Assembly: GCF_958298935.1 (NCBI RefSeq)
Contig: NC_084922.1
Coordinates: 18,912,501-18,976,500 of the forward strand
Length of the DNA stretch: 64,000 nucleotides
Reading direction: 5' to 3'
Source of the DNA: Phragmites australis
Lineage: Eukaryota > Streptophyta > Magnoliopsida > Poales > Poaceae
In this document: in pieces, positions 24,353 through 34,916 of the stretch
Layout: each line of letters begins with the position of its first letter
Position numbering within the stretch: position 1 is the stretch's first letter
Notes under the pieces: model-generated
The model's database searches: none
What the model was told of the DNA's origin: nothing
The model's input: only the letters and a program-made list of their open reading frames with translations
Program-made: the position numbers and the translations under genes

Positions 24353-26088
24353 GGCACACTAGGAACAGGAAGAGGCATATAAAGTCCATGTGGGTTCAAG
24401 CGAGACTTAGCTTTATTGCAAGTAGTGCAGCGTGCCACGTAGCGCTCGACGTCGCGCCTCATCTTAGGCCAAAAGAAGTGAGCAGCCAATACATCCTCGG
24501 TCTTCTTCACTCCAAAATGTCCCATCAAACCACCTCCATGCGCTTCCTGCAAGAACAATAGGCGAATAGAGCTAGCTGGGATGCATAGGCTGTTAGCACG
24601 GTATAGTAATCCATCATTCAGCACATATTTATTCCAAGTTCTTCCTTCATTACAATGTTCAAAAGCATCTTTAAAGTCCAAATCAGTAGCATATAATCCT
24701 TTAATTGTTTCTAAACCAAAAATCTTATGATCGAGTTGGGACAACATGGTATAACGTCTAGATAACACATTTGCAATGACATTGTCTTTACCTTTCTTGT
24801 GTTTAATGATATAGGGAAAATACTCTATAAATTCAACCCATTTAGCATGACGTTTGTTCAGTTTGGCTTGGCTTCTAATATGTTTCAAAGCTTCATGATC
24901 AGAATAAATAATAAACTCCTTGGGCCAAAGATAATGTTGCCATGTTTCTAAAACTCGCACTAAAGCATACAACTCCTTATCATAAGTTGAATAATTAAGA
25001 GATGGCCCATTCAATTTCTCACTAAAATAAGCAACGGGTTTACCTCCTTGTAGTAGCACTCCTCCAATTCCAATGCCGCTAGCATCACATTCTAACTCAA
25101 AAGTCTTACCAAAGTCTAGAAGTTGGAGTAGAGGTGCATGTGTAAGCTTATCTTTCAACGTATTAAAAGCTTGTTCTTCTGCTGGCCCCCATTGGAACAG
25201 AACGCCCTTCTTTGTCAACTCATTGAGTGGGGCAGCAATGGTGCTGAAATCTCTCACAAAACGCCGATAGAACCCTGCAAGGCCATGAAAGCTTCTCACC
25301 TGTGTGACAGTCCCAGGGGTCGGCCAGCTCTTGATGGCTTCAATTTTAGCTTCATCCACTTCAATTCCCTGTGGAGTAACAACATAGCCAAGAAAAGCAA
25401 CTCTATTCGTGCAAAAGGTGCACTTGTCAAGGTTAGCAAACAAACGTGCCTCTCTCAAAGCAGTAAAAACAGCACGTAGATGATCAATGTGTTCTTCATG
25501 TGACTTGCTATAGATCAAAATATCATCAAAGTACACCACCACAAATCTTCCTATGAAAGCACGTAAAACCTCATTCATCAATCTCATAAAAGTGCTAGGT
25601 GCATTAGTTAAACCAAAAGGCATCACTAACCACTCATATAGACCGAACTTAGTTTTGAAAGCAGTTTTCCATTCATCTCCCAATTTCATTCTTATTTGGT
25701 GGTAACCACTACGCAAGTCAATCTTCGTGAAAATAATAGAACCACTCAACTCATCAAGCATGTCGTCTAGCCTAGGAATAGGGTGACGATACCTTATTGT
25801 GATATTATTAATGGCTCTACAATCAACACACATGCGCCATGTACCATCTTTCTTAGGAACCAAAAGAACAGGAACAGCACAAGGACTAAGGCTCTCTCGT
25901 ACATACCCACGGTCCAAAACGTCTTGGACTTGTTGCTGAATTTCCTTAGTCTCCTCCGGATTGGTCCTATATGCAGCGCGGTTTGGCAAAGTCGCTCCCG
26001 GGATCAAATCTATTTGGTGCTCTATCCCTCTCAATGGTGGCAGCCCTGGGGGTATCTCAGCTGGAAAGACATCTTTATACTCCTGCAA
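24340..26088 (-). CDS. Open pol fragment of gypsy copy B: RT, RNase H and H2C2 domain (582 codons)
   Basis: A single open frame. Residues 1-45 are the linker ([20 protein letters not shown]). RT spans about 60-230 with [20 protein letters not shown], the catalytic box [12 protein letters not shown] and [13 protein letters not shown]. RNase H spans about 320-450 ([16 protein letters not shown], then SDHEALKHI and ending [11 protein letters not shown]). The integrase zinc domain is near 510-560 ([27 protein letters not shown]). The ATG at 26088 is internal to the original polyprotein, and the frame is cut before the integrase core. The fragment has all RT catalytic residues but cannot support transposition alone. 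Confidence 0.9.
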   Translation of the reverse strand: MQEYKDVFPAEIPPGLPPLRGIEHQIDLIPGATLPNRAAYRTNPEETKEIQQQVQDVLDRGYVRESLSPCAVPVLLVPKKDGTWRMCVDCRAINNITIRYRHPIPRLDDMLDELSGSIIFTKIDLRSGYHQIRMKLGDEWKTAFKTKFGLYEWLVMPFGLTNAPSTFMRLMNEVLRAFIGRFVVVYFDDILIYSKSHEEHIDHLRAVFTALREARLFANLDKCTFCTNRVAFLGYVVTPQGIEVDEAKIEAIKSWPTPGTVTQVRSFHGLAGFYRRFVRDFSTIAAPLNELTKKGVLFQWGPAEEQAFNTLKDKLTHAPLLQLLDFGKTFELECDASGIGIGGVLLQGGKPVAYFSEKLNGPSLNYSTYDKELYALVRVLETWQHYLWPKEFIIYSDHEALKHIRSQAKLNKRHAKWVEFIEYFPYIIKHKKGKDNVIANVLSRRYTMLSQLDHKIFGLETIKGLYATDLDFKDAFEHCNEGRTWNKYVLNDGLLYRANSLCIPASSIRLLFLQEAHGGGLMGHFGVKKTEDVLAAHFFWPKMRRDVERYVARCTTCNKAKSRLNPHGLYMPLPVPSVPWED

Positions 26089-26308
26089 AAGGTTAGTGAC
26101 AGCAGCAGGTAAAGAGCTAGGTATATCATCAATTGAAAATAAAACCTCAAGCGTAATTGTTCAGCACGAGGACGTTGCTCAGCACGCGCATCTTGCCCAA
26201 CAAAAACCTCACCATCTTCTTGGTCACCATTATTAGTATCATCATCATCATGTGAATGGTCATCATCCTGTGGTGGCTGTCGCAACTCAAGGTCGTTGAC
26301 TCGCATGA

Positions 26309-27181
26309 CCATAAAAACATCCCATAGCAGCCTCTTTGTCCTCAATAATATCACAACACAATATACTAATTTGTAGCTCCTGATAATATTCTTCTACAAA
26401 TCTGTTGGCTTGGTTTAAGCATTGCAATTTCTTACACAAATCATGTTTAAAAAAGGGTGGAACAAATCTGTTACTCATAGCTACCTTTAAAGAATCCATG
26501 TAGTAGGCGCAAACCAATTGTTGCATACCCTATTCCACCAGATGATGATAAAATCTTTAAATTCACTAGTGCCTTGCCTAACTCTATGTACTTCAGGAAC
26601 TAAGTGATCATTAATTTTTTGTTCTACTATCATCTCCCAATCTAAATATATTTTAGCATCATAAACACCGGTAAAAAATGGTATGGTAAAATTAACTTTA
26701 GCAAATGGATTATCATTAACACGCGCATTATGTTGCTGAAAGTTATTACCTCTAATACCTTGATAGTTGAAGCTAAGTCAGTTCCTTTAGCATGCACCGT
26801 GGGCAGCTAAGGCAGCATTGGCGTCGCATTCTTGCCTCACAATATCATCCTCCATGACATACTCCTCATGTTCAACAAAGACATCAACTTGTGACACCTC
26901 ATTCCCAAATCGATTTGCACCATTGGGATGGCCATTGGCGCCATGAATAGCATGTCATACTGGGGGCTGCTCTGAAATGTGAGGCTTCATCCTGTTCAAC
27001 ATACAAGTGAGATTAATAATAATGTAGTTAGTAGAACCTAGTGCATCATCCACATGATGAAGTCGGGTCTCATGGTGCCGAAGTATTTGTTGCAACTCAT
27101 TCGTCTTCTACTCTAAACCAACTTATTGATCTTTTGCATCCTCATGAATTCCCACATCTCCTCAAGTGTTCTACTTGCCAT
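26309..27181 (-). pseudogene. Gag N-terminal part of gypsy element A (right piece)
   Basis: A minus-strand ATG at 27181 opens MASRTLEEMWEFMRMQKINK, in the expected distance from the leader. The capsid piece (26526-26309) reads VCAYYMDSLKVAMSNRFVPP, then FVEEYYQELQISILCCDI and EDKEAAMGCFYG, where copy B cuts in. Frames between are broken. Homologous sequence starts in element C at 34251. Confidence 0.8.
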
Positions 27182-28321
27182 GGTTAGTAGCAAATAGGAG
27201 ACAACAAAAATATATTATCCCTATCAATTACTATGTGGTAGAAGTGGAATCGCACACTGTCACACATCTTATTACTCTCTTGCAAGTGTTCTTACCAATC
27301 ATAGTAGGTGGCACAATCGGTGGTTGGTTCATGTTACCGTAATGGGAGCGAGTGAGGCGGTTGCAAGGAGAAACCTGTTCTAGTCAAGAGAAGGTGGAGC
27401 TCGGACAAGAAATATTTAGTAGCAAGAAATTAGCAAATCTAAATAAAAGTTCATGGTACTTGCCATAGTTTCTGGTCTGAACACGCTCCTAGAACTAATT
27501 CAAGCAAGCTGAAATTACAACACAAGCACAATGGAACAAAAGGGTTGCAATGCAATCTGATTTTTTTTTTATTTTTCTCTCTTTTTGCTCCTTCTCATTT
27601 TCTGATTTTTTTTGTACTCTTTCTTTTGGCACTTTGCTTCTTCTTTTTTGTACTCTTTCTTTTGGCACTCTTTTCTTCTTTCTATTATGTTTTTATTCAA
27701 AACTACAACTACAATTGATTATAACTCAATAAATATTACTTTGGCTCCAACAAAATTATAAGGGAGCAAAGCTTCTAGTTAATCAACACCTATGCAGCAA
27801 GCAACTTGCACAAACAAATATTGGCAAAGCTTCCCAACTCTGAAATATGCGTAGCAAAGCAAACTAGGAAGGAAAATCCGACTCTATCTCTAACTGCTAA
27901 CAGCTTTGGTTTATTTTGATGATTCCAAAGTGCTCACATGGAATCTGTTAATGGGGACATATTGGTTGGAAAGAACACAATGTAAGCTTTCCAACCTGTA
28001 CTTAAACAACTTGAATCGAGTTCAGATATGAAAAACATGGCCGTGGAGAGGTGGAACGTCAGCCTGACTCCAAATCGATTTCTAGTCCGAATTGACTTAA
28101 ACTTGCGGATTCAGAACAAAGAACACAATGAACAGCCCAGGAACAAAGACACCGATGATGGAATCAAATTCAACAACGCAAAAACTGAAATCATTGCAAA
28201 AGGTTCAATAGGGTTTGGACAAAAACACTAAGATCTAAATCTTTTTATGGGGCAATTTTATGGACTCTAGGTGATGGAACACAGCTAAAAAACAGGGAAA
28301 ACTACCTAATGGGCAACCAAA
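27182..28321 (-). other. 5' leader of gypsy element A
   Basis: Untranslated leader between primer site and gag. It has a polypyrimidine block on the plus strand (27555-27690: T-rich with repeats of tactctttcttttggcac), conserved as a purine-rich block in element C at 33760-33870. Confidence 0.75.
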
Positions 28322-28334
28322 GCTCTAATGCCAA
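28322..28334 (-). other. Primer-binding site of gypsy element A (initiator tRNA-Met type)
   Basis: The minus strand reads ttggcattagagc directly inside the 5' LTR, two changes from ttggtatcagagc, the usual plant site complementary to initiator tRNA-Met. This identifies 28336-31869 as a true 5' LTR. Confidence 0.75.
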
Positions 28335-28418
28335 TTGATGGAAGTATGGCCCGATCTTCTGAAAGGTGTGAACATATGTCTATTTATGGAGTTTCGACAT
28401 TGATGATAAAAAATGCTC

Positions 28419-28918
28419 TGTTGAGGGGAAACGCCCCAGCTTGAGATATTTATATGGTGCACTATAGCATTACTGTAGGAACCATAATATCCCCGCTACC
28501 GCATGGTGTGTACAAGGATGTAGGATCCAGAACCCCTCCTGTCCACGTGGTTGTAGGATAATATCCTAGGGGCAGGGTGGTAATATCCCCTACTCCTTCT
28601 CCCTATAAAAGAAGCCCCACAGGTGAGGTGAAAGAAAAAGGAGACCCCCGGGGAAGGATTTTTCTCCTCTAATCAGATACAGAAACTCCTCTTGTAACCA
28701 GTTGATACACACCATAAGCAAAAGCACAGGACGTAGGGTTGTTATCCGACTAGGAGGCCCGAACCTGGTAAAATCTCTTGTGTTCTTAGGTCCATCACAG
28801 ACACACCCCCTCTCTCGCTCTATCCTCTCGGCTCACTGCAATCCCTAATCTTGAGCCTCCTCGTTGGAAGAGACTCTAGCTGTACTCTATTCGAGCAAGA
28901 CATCATCTTGCGCCAACA
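28419..28918 (+). repeat. Left LTR of element X (500 bp)
   Basis: Starts TGTTGAGGGGAAACG, ends TGCGCCAACA. Core promoter candidate CTATAAAAG at 28603-28611. Confidence 0.9.
28603..28611 (+). promoter_or_regulatory. TATA box in the left LTR of element X
   Basis: CTATAAAAG, identical in the right LTR at 30923-30931 even though flanking bases have changed. Confidence 0.6.
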
Positions 28919-30738
28919 GCGCGTCGTACGTAGGGATGCAGATACAAGAAGCCATGAGAGGAATAAAGCTAATAAGACATCAAGAGAGCAAAACATGTCC
29001 TTGCGTGTGTAGGCCGAGACGATACCTCCAAGCATATCTCCACACGGAGCATGTCTGACGGCTGCTGGAGCCACCCTCCACCCTTCAACAGTCATTATCA
29101 TCTTGCGGGTGAAGAAGTCGTGGTTGCATCGGCATGGGCGTGCACGAACAGTGGCCGTGGCATGCTGCGAGCCGCTCTCGAGGCCATCCAGAGGCTAGGC
29201 ACGTACGAGTGTGGCTCCCCATACCCATCCAGCCTTGAGCGAAGGCTAACCCATATGAGAGCAAAGGCAAAGGTAAAATCCATGTGAACCTCCACGCACA
29301 AAGTAACTGTATGCACCCATTTATTATGCAATAGCTGGATATACCTTTATTTATTACTAGTGTCAGCTGAATTAGACAAGAGGTAAGGGCCTCACCTGAC
29401 ACACCCACCGTTCGCGGTAGGCATGCGCCACAAGGCTTCACTAAAAGTCCTCACGTTCACATCATGGTCCTGAGATATATTTCGCCATTTCCTATCGGAA
29501 CACATTATGTTCAAAACCCTCTGGCATCTTGAAGATAATAGCCTCCATGCCGGATAGGTCGAAAACCCTTCGAAACCTTGAAGGCAATAGCCTCCATGCC
29601 AGAGAGGTCGAAAACCCTCCTGCATCTTGAAGGCAAAAACCTCCGTGCTGAAGGGGTAATTATTCTCCAGACAGTTACAGGCACAATGCAGAAGCAGAGA
29701 TTCCAACAAGTTGAGTGGGACTTGGAGTACGCAGGCTCTATATGACTTCACCTTCATTACATCCCTTAGCCTCACCGTCGACTACGTTCCGGCATCCACC
29801 GCTGAGGGGGTAATGGGTTGCTTCCCGTAGCCCCATTGTCGACTTCGCCTCTAGCTTCCATCATCATGGGCTCCGAACGACTACACCTTCGTTACATCCC
29901 TTAGCCTCACCATTGTCTACGCTTCTGACATCCACTGCTGAGGGGGTAATAGGCCGCCTCCTGTAGCCCCATCGTGAACTTTGGCTCCGTCTCTCCGCCA
30001 CCGAGGGCTCCGGACAGCTCCGAATGGGTTTCCTCCTTTATGCCCCTCAGCTTCGCCAATGACTCTACTTCCGGCATCTACCACTGAGGGGGGGTAACAA
30101 GCCACCTCCCGCAGTCCCGTCGTCGACTTCACCTCCGGCTCTCCGCCTTCATCACACTCCTCAGCTTCGCTGATGACTCCGCTTCTGGCATCTACCACTG
30201 AGGGGTAACAGGTTACCTCCCGTAGCCTCGTCATTGGCTCCACCTTCGTTGCGCCCCTCAGCTTCGCCAATGACTCTGCTTCCAGTATCTACTGCTAAGG
30301 GGGTAACGGGTTGCCACCCGCAGCCTCATCATCGGCTCCAACTCCGTTACGTCCCTCAACTTCACCGATGACTTTGCTTCCGCATCTACCGCTGAGGAGG
30401 TAACGGCTGCCTCATGCATCCCCGTCGTCGACTTCACCACCTCGGCCTCATCATCGACCCCGTCATTGACTTCGCCACCTCAGCCTCATCATCGACTCCA
30501 TCGTCGACCCCATCTCTGACTCCATCACCATAGGCTCCGGACGACTCTGCCTCCGATGCGCCTCTCAGCTTCACCAATGACTCTACCGTGATGCTCCGTC
30601 AAGCCTTTCCTCTGTCGAACCACAGTGGCTTTTCGAGGACGGGAGGCCGTTCAGGACATCCAAACTTCAAAGATGCTGGAGCTAATTCATCATGCATCTG
30701 CTCGCCCCTCAGAACCTCAGAACTAGCGGATGAGGGCA
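28919..30738 (+). other. Internal region of element X, without coding homology
   Basis: About 830 bp of sequence without recognised homology, except three copies of a 60-65-bp unit at 29515-29650 (ccttgaaggcaatagcctcc type). After it come degenerate 95-145-bp repeats from 29750 to about 30560 (cagcttcgccaatgactctg, then catctaccactgaggggg). Minus-strand frames over the repeats are fortuitous. Confidence 0.7.
29750..30560. repeat. Degenerate tandem repeat in element X (5-7 units, 95-145 bp)
   Basis: Each unit holds, in order, a cttagcctcacc or ctcagcttcgcc phrase, ggcatctaccactgaggggg, a gtaac/gtaat step, cctcccgtagccccatcg and a gactccgcc-type run. Unit length and identity drift along the array. 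Confidence 0.75.
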
Positions 30739-31238
30739 TGTTTTGGGGAAACATCCCAGCCTAATATATTTATACGGTGCACTGTAGCATTAATGTAGGA
30801 ACTATAATATCCTCGCTACCATATGGTGTGTACAGGGATGAAGGATCTAGAACCCCTCCTATCCACGTAGTTGTAGGATAATATCCTAGGGGCAGGGTGG
30901 TAATATCCCCTGCTCCTTCTCCCTATAAAAGAAGCCCCACAGAGGAGGTGAAAGAAAAAAGAGACCCCTGAGGAAGGATTTTTCTCCTCTGATCAGATGT
31001 AGAAACTCCTCTTGTAACCAGATGATACACACCATAAGCAAAATTATAGGATGTAGGGCTATTATCCAACCGGGAGGCCCGAACCTAGTAAAATGTCTTA
31101 TGTTCTTAGGTCCATCATAGACACACCCTTTCTCTCGCTCTCTCCTTTCGGCTCACCGCAGTCCCTAAGCTTGAGCCTCCTCGTTGGAAGAGACTCTCGT
31201 CATACTCTGTTCGCGCAAGACATCCTCTTGCGCCAACA
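30739..31238 (+). repeat. Right LTR of element X (500 bp)
   Basis: Starts TGTTTTGGGGAAACA, ends TGCGCCAACA. Same length as the left copy, without visible net indels. Confidence 0.9.
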
Positions 31239-31869
31239 GGTTCCAATTAGAATAGATCGAAAGCCGTCACAACCACTACACCACTACTCTATGGTTATCA
31301 ACCATGTCGAATGCAATTGACCTCACCAAGAAGGCTTTCCCTGCTAGCGAATTGAGAGCATGACCAAGAGAGTAAAAGAGCAATCTGAAATTCTATTGCG
31401 AATTTAGATGAAGTTCACGAAGTGGGGTTTCTCAAACCGAACAAGTAGTGAAACTACAATGTGGAAGAATAATTTAAGAAAACCCTAAGTCTAAACTATG
31501 GTGGCTACTATATATATAAGTAGGGTGCACACAAGCTGGGTTTGGAGTCCAACAAGCTTACAAGGTCTAATATGGCCCAAAAAGGCGATGCAGCACATTA
31601 TTTCTTTGATTCTAATTTATTTCCAATGAATCTAGGATAGAAATAGATCCATTTAAAAGGACCCATCATAAGCTTTCTAGTAAGAACAAGAACACATCAA
31701 TTGGACTCCATATGCGAAAGTTATGCCTATTTTATTATGATGTTGTCTACAGACTCCGAACCAAATTTGGAGTCGATTTGAATTGGCCTTTGAGGGGTGA
31801 CGTTCAGGTGATGTTGTGGTACTTCTCCCATATTCCTAAGCAACAAAGCATCTCAATAAGTTAGTATCA

Positions 31870-32018
31870 TCCTATCCTATACCAAGAAAACATGAAAAGC
31901 GAGGAAAGAGTTCACCTTGTGGTTTAATTGTCGCACACATGTTCTTGTAATTGTCCCATGTATGTCTTGAGGAGAGTATTAGTGTTGCACATATCCGAAG
32001 GATTGATGTCCTCATCAC
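31870..32018 (-). other. Stub of a second gypsy internal region (PPT side), minus strand
   Basis: On the minus strand this is the end of the family's pol gene, polypurine side: it matches 11342-11490 next to A's 3' LTR and the TGATGAGGACATC segment that codes the acidic DEDI block. It lies on the outer side of A's 5' LTR and stops at 32018. Confidence 0.8.
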
Positions 32019-32268
32019 CTTGCGCTGTATATATAGGGGGTCATCATGCAGTCTCTGCACCCCTTTCTTATCATTTTTAGAGATAAACTTCTCTGTTTAC
32101 GAGATACACTGAGTGCCTACAGGTAGTTTCCATACGCCTAGGGATTCCCTTCCTAGGCATAAAGATATGCACTGAGAATATAGCAAACTCTAGGGGATCT
32201 AGATATGGTAGTTATATACTACCCATTGTTACTATGTAAAAAAAGCAAAGATAATCCGTGAAGCAATT
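32019..32268. other. 250-bp spacer at the centre of the inverted gypsy pair
   Basis: No similarity to the gypsy family recognised. Contains the inverted repeat GCCTAGG (32136-32142) and CCTAGGC (32152-32158). Both arms begin at TGATGAGGAC (complement at 32009-32018; direct at 32269-32278). Confidence 0.7.
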
Positions 32269-32348
32269 TGATGAGGACGTCGCTCCTTCTGATACATACA
32301 AAGTGAACTCGTTCCTCACTGTTCATACTTTCTTGGTAAAGAATAGGA

Positions 32349-33087
32349 TGCTACTAATTTTTTGTGTTGTTTTGTTGCTTAGGAACATCGGAGAAGCACC
32401 ATAATCTTATTTGGACGTCATCCCTCGAAGGCCAAGTCCACTTGGACTCACAACCGAGCCCTAGTCTGACTCCAAAGTCTACTCGGAGTCTCAAGACAGC
32501 AAATTACTAAAATGGGCATTACTTTCGCATTCAGAGTCCAATTGAGACGTTCATGGACTTGCTAGAAAGCTTATGACATTCCTTATGTATTAGTCAGAGT
32601 CAATGAAATAAGGTGCTACATCACCATTATGGGCCTTGTCGAGTCTTGTAAGTGTGCCAGGGTCAGAGTCCAGGTTGTGTACGTCTCTCCCTATGGCTAC
32701 ACAACCCTAGGTTAGCCTCCTCACATTACTCCTATAAATATATGGTAGCCGTCATAGTTTAGGCTTAGGTTTTGCTTAGATTATTCTTTTTTAGACAATT
32801 TCACTGTATATCAATTTGTGGAACTCCAACTCGAGTACTTCATTGGTAACTAGATATATTCAGATTGCATCTACATATTCTGGATTGTGTTCTTGATTCA
32901 CTTGTAGGAAAAGCCTTCTTGATGAGGTCAACTGCGTTTTGGCACAGTTGATAACCATAAAGTAGTGATGTAGTGGTTGTGAGGGTTTTCGATCTGCTCT
33001 GGTCGGAGCCTTTGGATCATCAGTGTGAAACTCCACCAAATCGACTTATCATATTACCTTTCAGAAGATTAGACAACATTCCCATCA
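32349..33087 (+). repeat. 5' LTR of gypsy element C (739 bp)
   Basis: Starts TGCTACTAA after the purine tract aaagaatagga (32338-32348), ends CCCATCA. A degenerate primer site (gtggtaatctc) follows at 33089. As with A's 5' LTR, it has internal sequence on both sides. Confidence 0.85.
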
Positions 33088-34250
33088 AGTGGTAATCTCA
33101 TTTATCCTCTTTTGATTAGTTGTATTCCATTACCTAAGTCTAGAAAATTACCCCATAATAACATTTAGATCTTAGTTCTTCCGCTATCCAAACTACTTTG
33201 TGCCTTTCATAATTTTATTTTAAGTTTTTGCGTTGTCGAGTTTGAGTCCATCGTCGGTGTCTTTGTTGTTGGTCTTAGTCATCATGTTTGAGTTTCTAGC
33301 ATCAAGTCTTTGCTGATTTAGTTGTTGTGTATCTCGGCTTACCCTTGGCTGCATCTGTTGCAATTAGGGTCTTGTCTGTTATAGCCAAGATTGTGTCACT
33401 AGTCCATTCGACTACCTACTCAAATTCGATAACCTACTCAGATTCGACCACTTAGTCGAAATTGACCACCTACTTGGGTTTGATCACCTAGTCAGATTCG
33501 ACCACCTACTTAGTTTCAACCACCTAGTCGGATTCGACCATCTACTCAGTTTTGCCCCCACAACCTAGTCAGAGTTTATTTGTTTCTGGCTGCTCTAAAA
33601 AACTCCATGCGCTCATCATATCGTGCTCTATTTTTCACAATATGAGTAGAGTATCCATAGCAGAAACAAAAGCTAGCCAAAGTTTAGATAGAGAGAGAGA
33701 TTTCTGTCTCGTTCATCTCACAGGACCTAGAAAAGGTAGTAGAAGAGATTTGAGTTTGTGACACATTCGCAAAAAATAAGAAGAAGTAAGAAGCAAAGAG
33801 TGCCAAAAAAGAAGAAGCAAAGAGTGCAAAAAAAAAGAAAGAAAAATAAAGAAAGAGAATTAAGTCTACATTGCGAATTAAGATCCTATTTTTCAGCTTG
33901 CTTGAGCTAGTTCTAGGAACGCATTCAAGCCAGCAACTGTGACGAGTACTGTGGACTTTTATTCAGATTTGCTAATCTGATTTCATTAATTTTATTCCTT
34001 GCTACTAAATATTGCTTGTTTGAGCTCCACCTTCTCTTAATCAAAACAGATTCCCCCCTTACAACCACCTCACTCGCACCTGATAAGGTATCACGAACCA
34101 GCCACCGGTTGTGCCACCTGTTGTGATTAGTAAGAACACTTGCGAGAGTATGGTAAGATGCTTGAGAGTGTGCGATTCAACCTCTAACTCCACCACCTAG
34201 TAGTTGATAGGGATAATATATTTTTACTATATCCTATTTACTACTAACCA
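33088..34250 (+). other. 5' leader of gypsy element C
   Basis: Matches the complement of 27182-28321. Includes a 20-25-bp tandem repeat at 33405-33560 (about seven units of gattcgaccacctactcag type) that was not seen in element A, and the conserved purine block at 33760-33870. Confidence 0.75.
33405..33560. repeat. 20-25-bp minisatellite in the leader of element C
   Basis: About seven units alternate between forms with cctactcag and cctagtcag, each followed by attcgacca or a variant. Confidence 0.8.
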
Positions 34251-34696
34251 TGGTAGGTAAAATGTTTGAGGAGGAGATGCAAGAGTTCATGAGGACTTAT
34301 GGACAGAAAATAGATGACATGGTTGAAGATGGATAATCAAACTGAGAAGACGGATGGGATACAACAAATGCTTTGGAGCCATGAGACTTGACTTCATCAT
34401 GCGGATGAAGCACTAGGTTCTGCTAACTGCATTATTGTTAATTTCACTGATAGGTTGAATAGGATGGAGAGACGCATTCTAGATCAGCCCCCAATACAAC
34501 AAGGTGTTTATGGTACCTATAGCCATTCTAATGGTGCAAATGGATCTCTGCATGAAGGGTCACAAGTTGAGTTTGCTGAACATGAGGAGTCTATAGCGGA
34601 TGAAGAAATTTCAAGGCATGAACGCGATGCCAATGCTGCTCTTGCTGCCCAAGTTACATACAAACGGAACCATCTTAACTCATCAAGGTATGAGAG
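34251..34696 (+). pseudogene. Gag N-terminal part of gypsy element C
   Basis: ATG at 34251 (MVGKMFEEEMQEFMRTYGQK), homologous to A's gag start, then a frame change. The open part 34455-34700 reads MNRMERRILDQPPIQQGVYG, then EHEESIADEEISRHERDANA, an acidic N-terminal gag segment. It is interrupted at 34701, and sequence after the insertion resumes about 300 bp further into gag, so a deletion came first. Confidence 0.75.
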
Positions 34697-34916
34697 GTAA
34701 TGTCACACCCGGTTTTAATGGATAAAACCAAGTGTGGCTTATTTGTGCCTAGGAAGTTTAACACACATAAGGACATCATAGGTGAAGTAACAAAACCAAT
34801 ACTTTAACTTACAACTATTTAACTCTTACACAAAGACTTCACCTAAGCAACTCTATTAAACAAACTACTAAGCTAAATGACGGCAGCGGGACGAAAACAT
34901 TGGTGACCATAGCAAC

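Larger units (their letters stand above)
23058..26308 (-). mobile_element. Gypsy copy B, 5'-truncated and internally deleted, nested in element A
   Basis: It has a 3' LTR (23058-23824), integrase C-terminus, a long open pol (24340-26088), then a junction near 26147 where pol is fused to the N-terminal part of gag (RVNDLELRQPPQ, start codon near 26303). There is no 5' leader or 5' LTR. Element A's gag is continuous on both sides except for about 4 bp (by comparison with element C near 40790-40830), so B entered A after A was in place. No target duplication was found. Confidence 0.8.
28419..31238 (+). mobile_element. Element X: 2.8-kb non-autonomous LTR retrotransposon inside the LTR of element A
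   Basis: Two 500-bp LTRs (28419-28918 and 30739-31238) start TGTT and end CGCCAACA. TATA boxes and the purine tract before the right LTR (ggatgagggca) set the plus orientation. The host LTR is continuous across it, with a decayed duplication (TGCTC at 28414-28418; GGTTC at 31239-31243). The internal 1.8 kb has no gag or pol; it consists largely of degenerate repeats. The LTRs differ by about 10-12% by eye. Confidence 0.88.
10564..31869 (-). mobile_element. Gypsy element A (chromovirus type) with three nested insertions
   Basis: The outer LTRs are 10564-11341 (3') and 28336-31869 (5', interrupted). The minus-strand gene order right to left is leader, gag (from 27181), protease, RT, H2C2 zinc, integrase (to about 11350). 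Interruptions: a three-LTR element at 12349-20064, gypsy copy B at 23058-26308, and non-autonomous element X at 28419-31238. The pol sequence ([18 protein letters not shown] type RNase H end in its relative B; PQTDGQTEVVN integrase) points to chromoviruses of CRM or Reina type; I cannot choose between them by eye. Every frame is broken. Confidence 0.85.
28336..31869 (-). repeat. 5' LTR of gypsy element A, split by element X
   Basis: LTR sequence is 28336-28418 plus 31239-31869 (about 710 bp). The left end TGATGGAAGTATGGCC matches the 3' LTR at 10564. The right end (TTAGTATCA at 31861-31869) is followed not by target DNA but by more internal sequence of the same family, so this LTR is shared by two internal regions. 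Confidence 0.85.

Noticed and set aside
29917..30270. Minus-strand repeat protein in element X
   Set aside because: Reading of the degenerate tandem repeat; not conserved between units.
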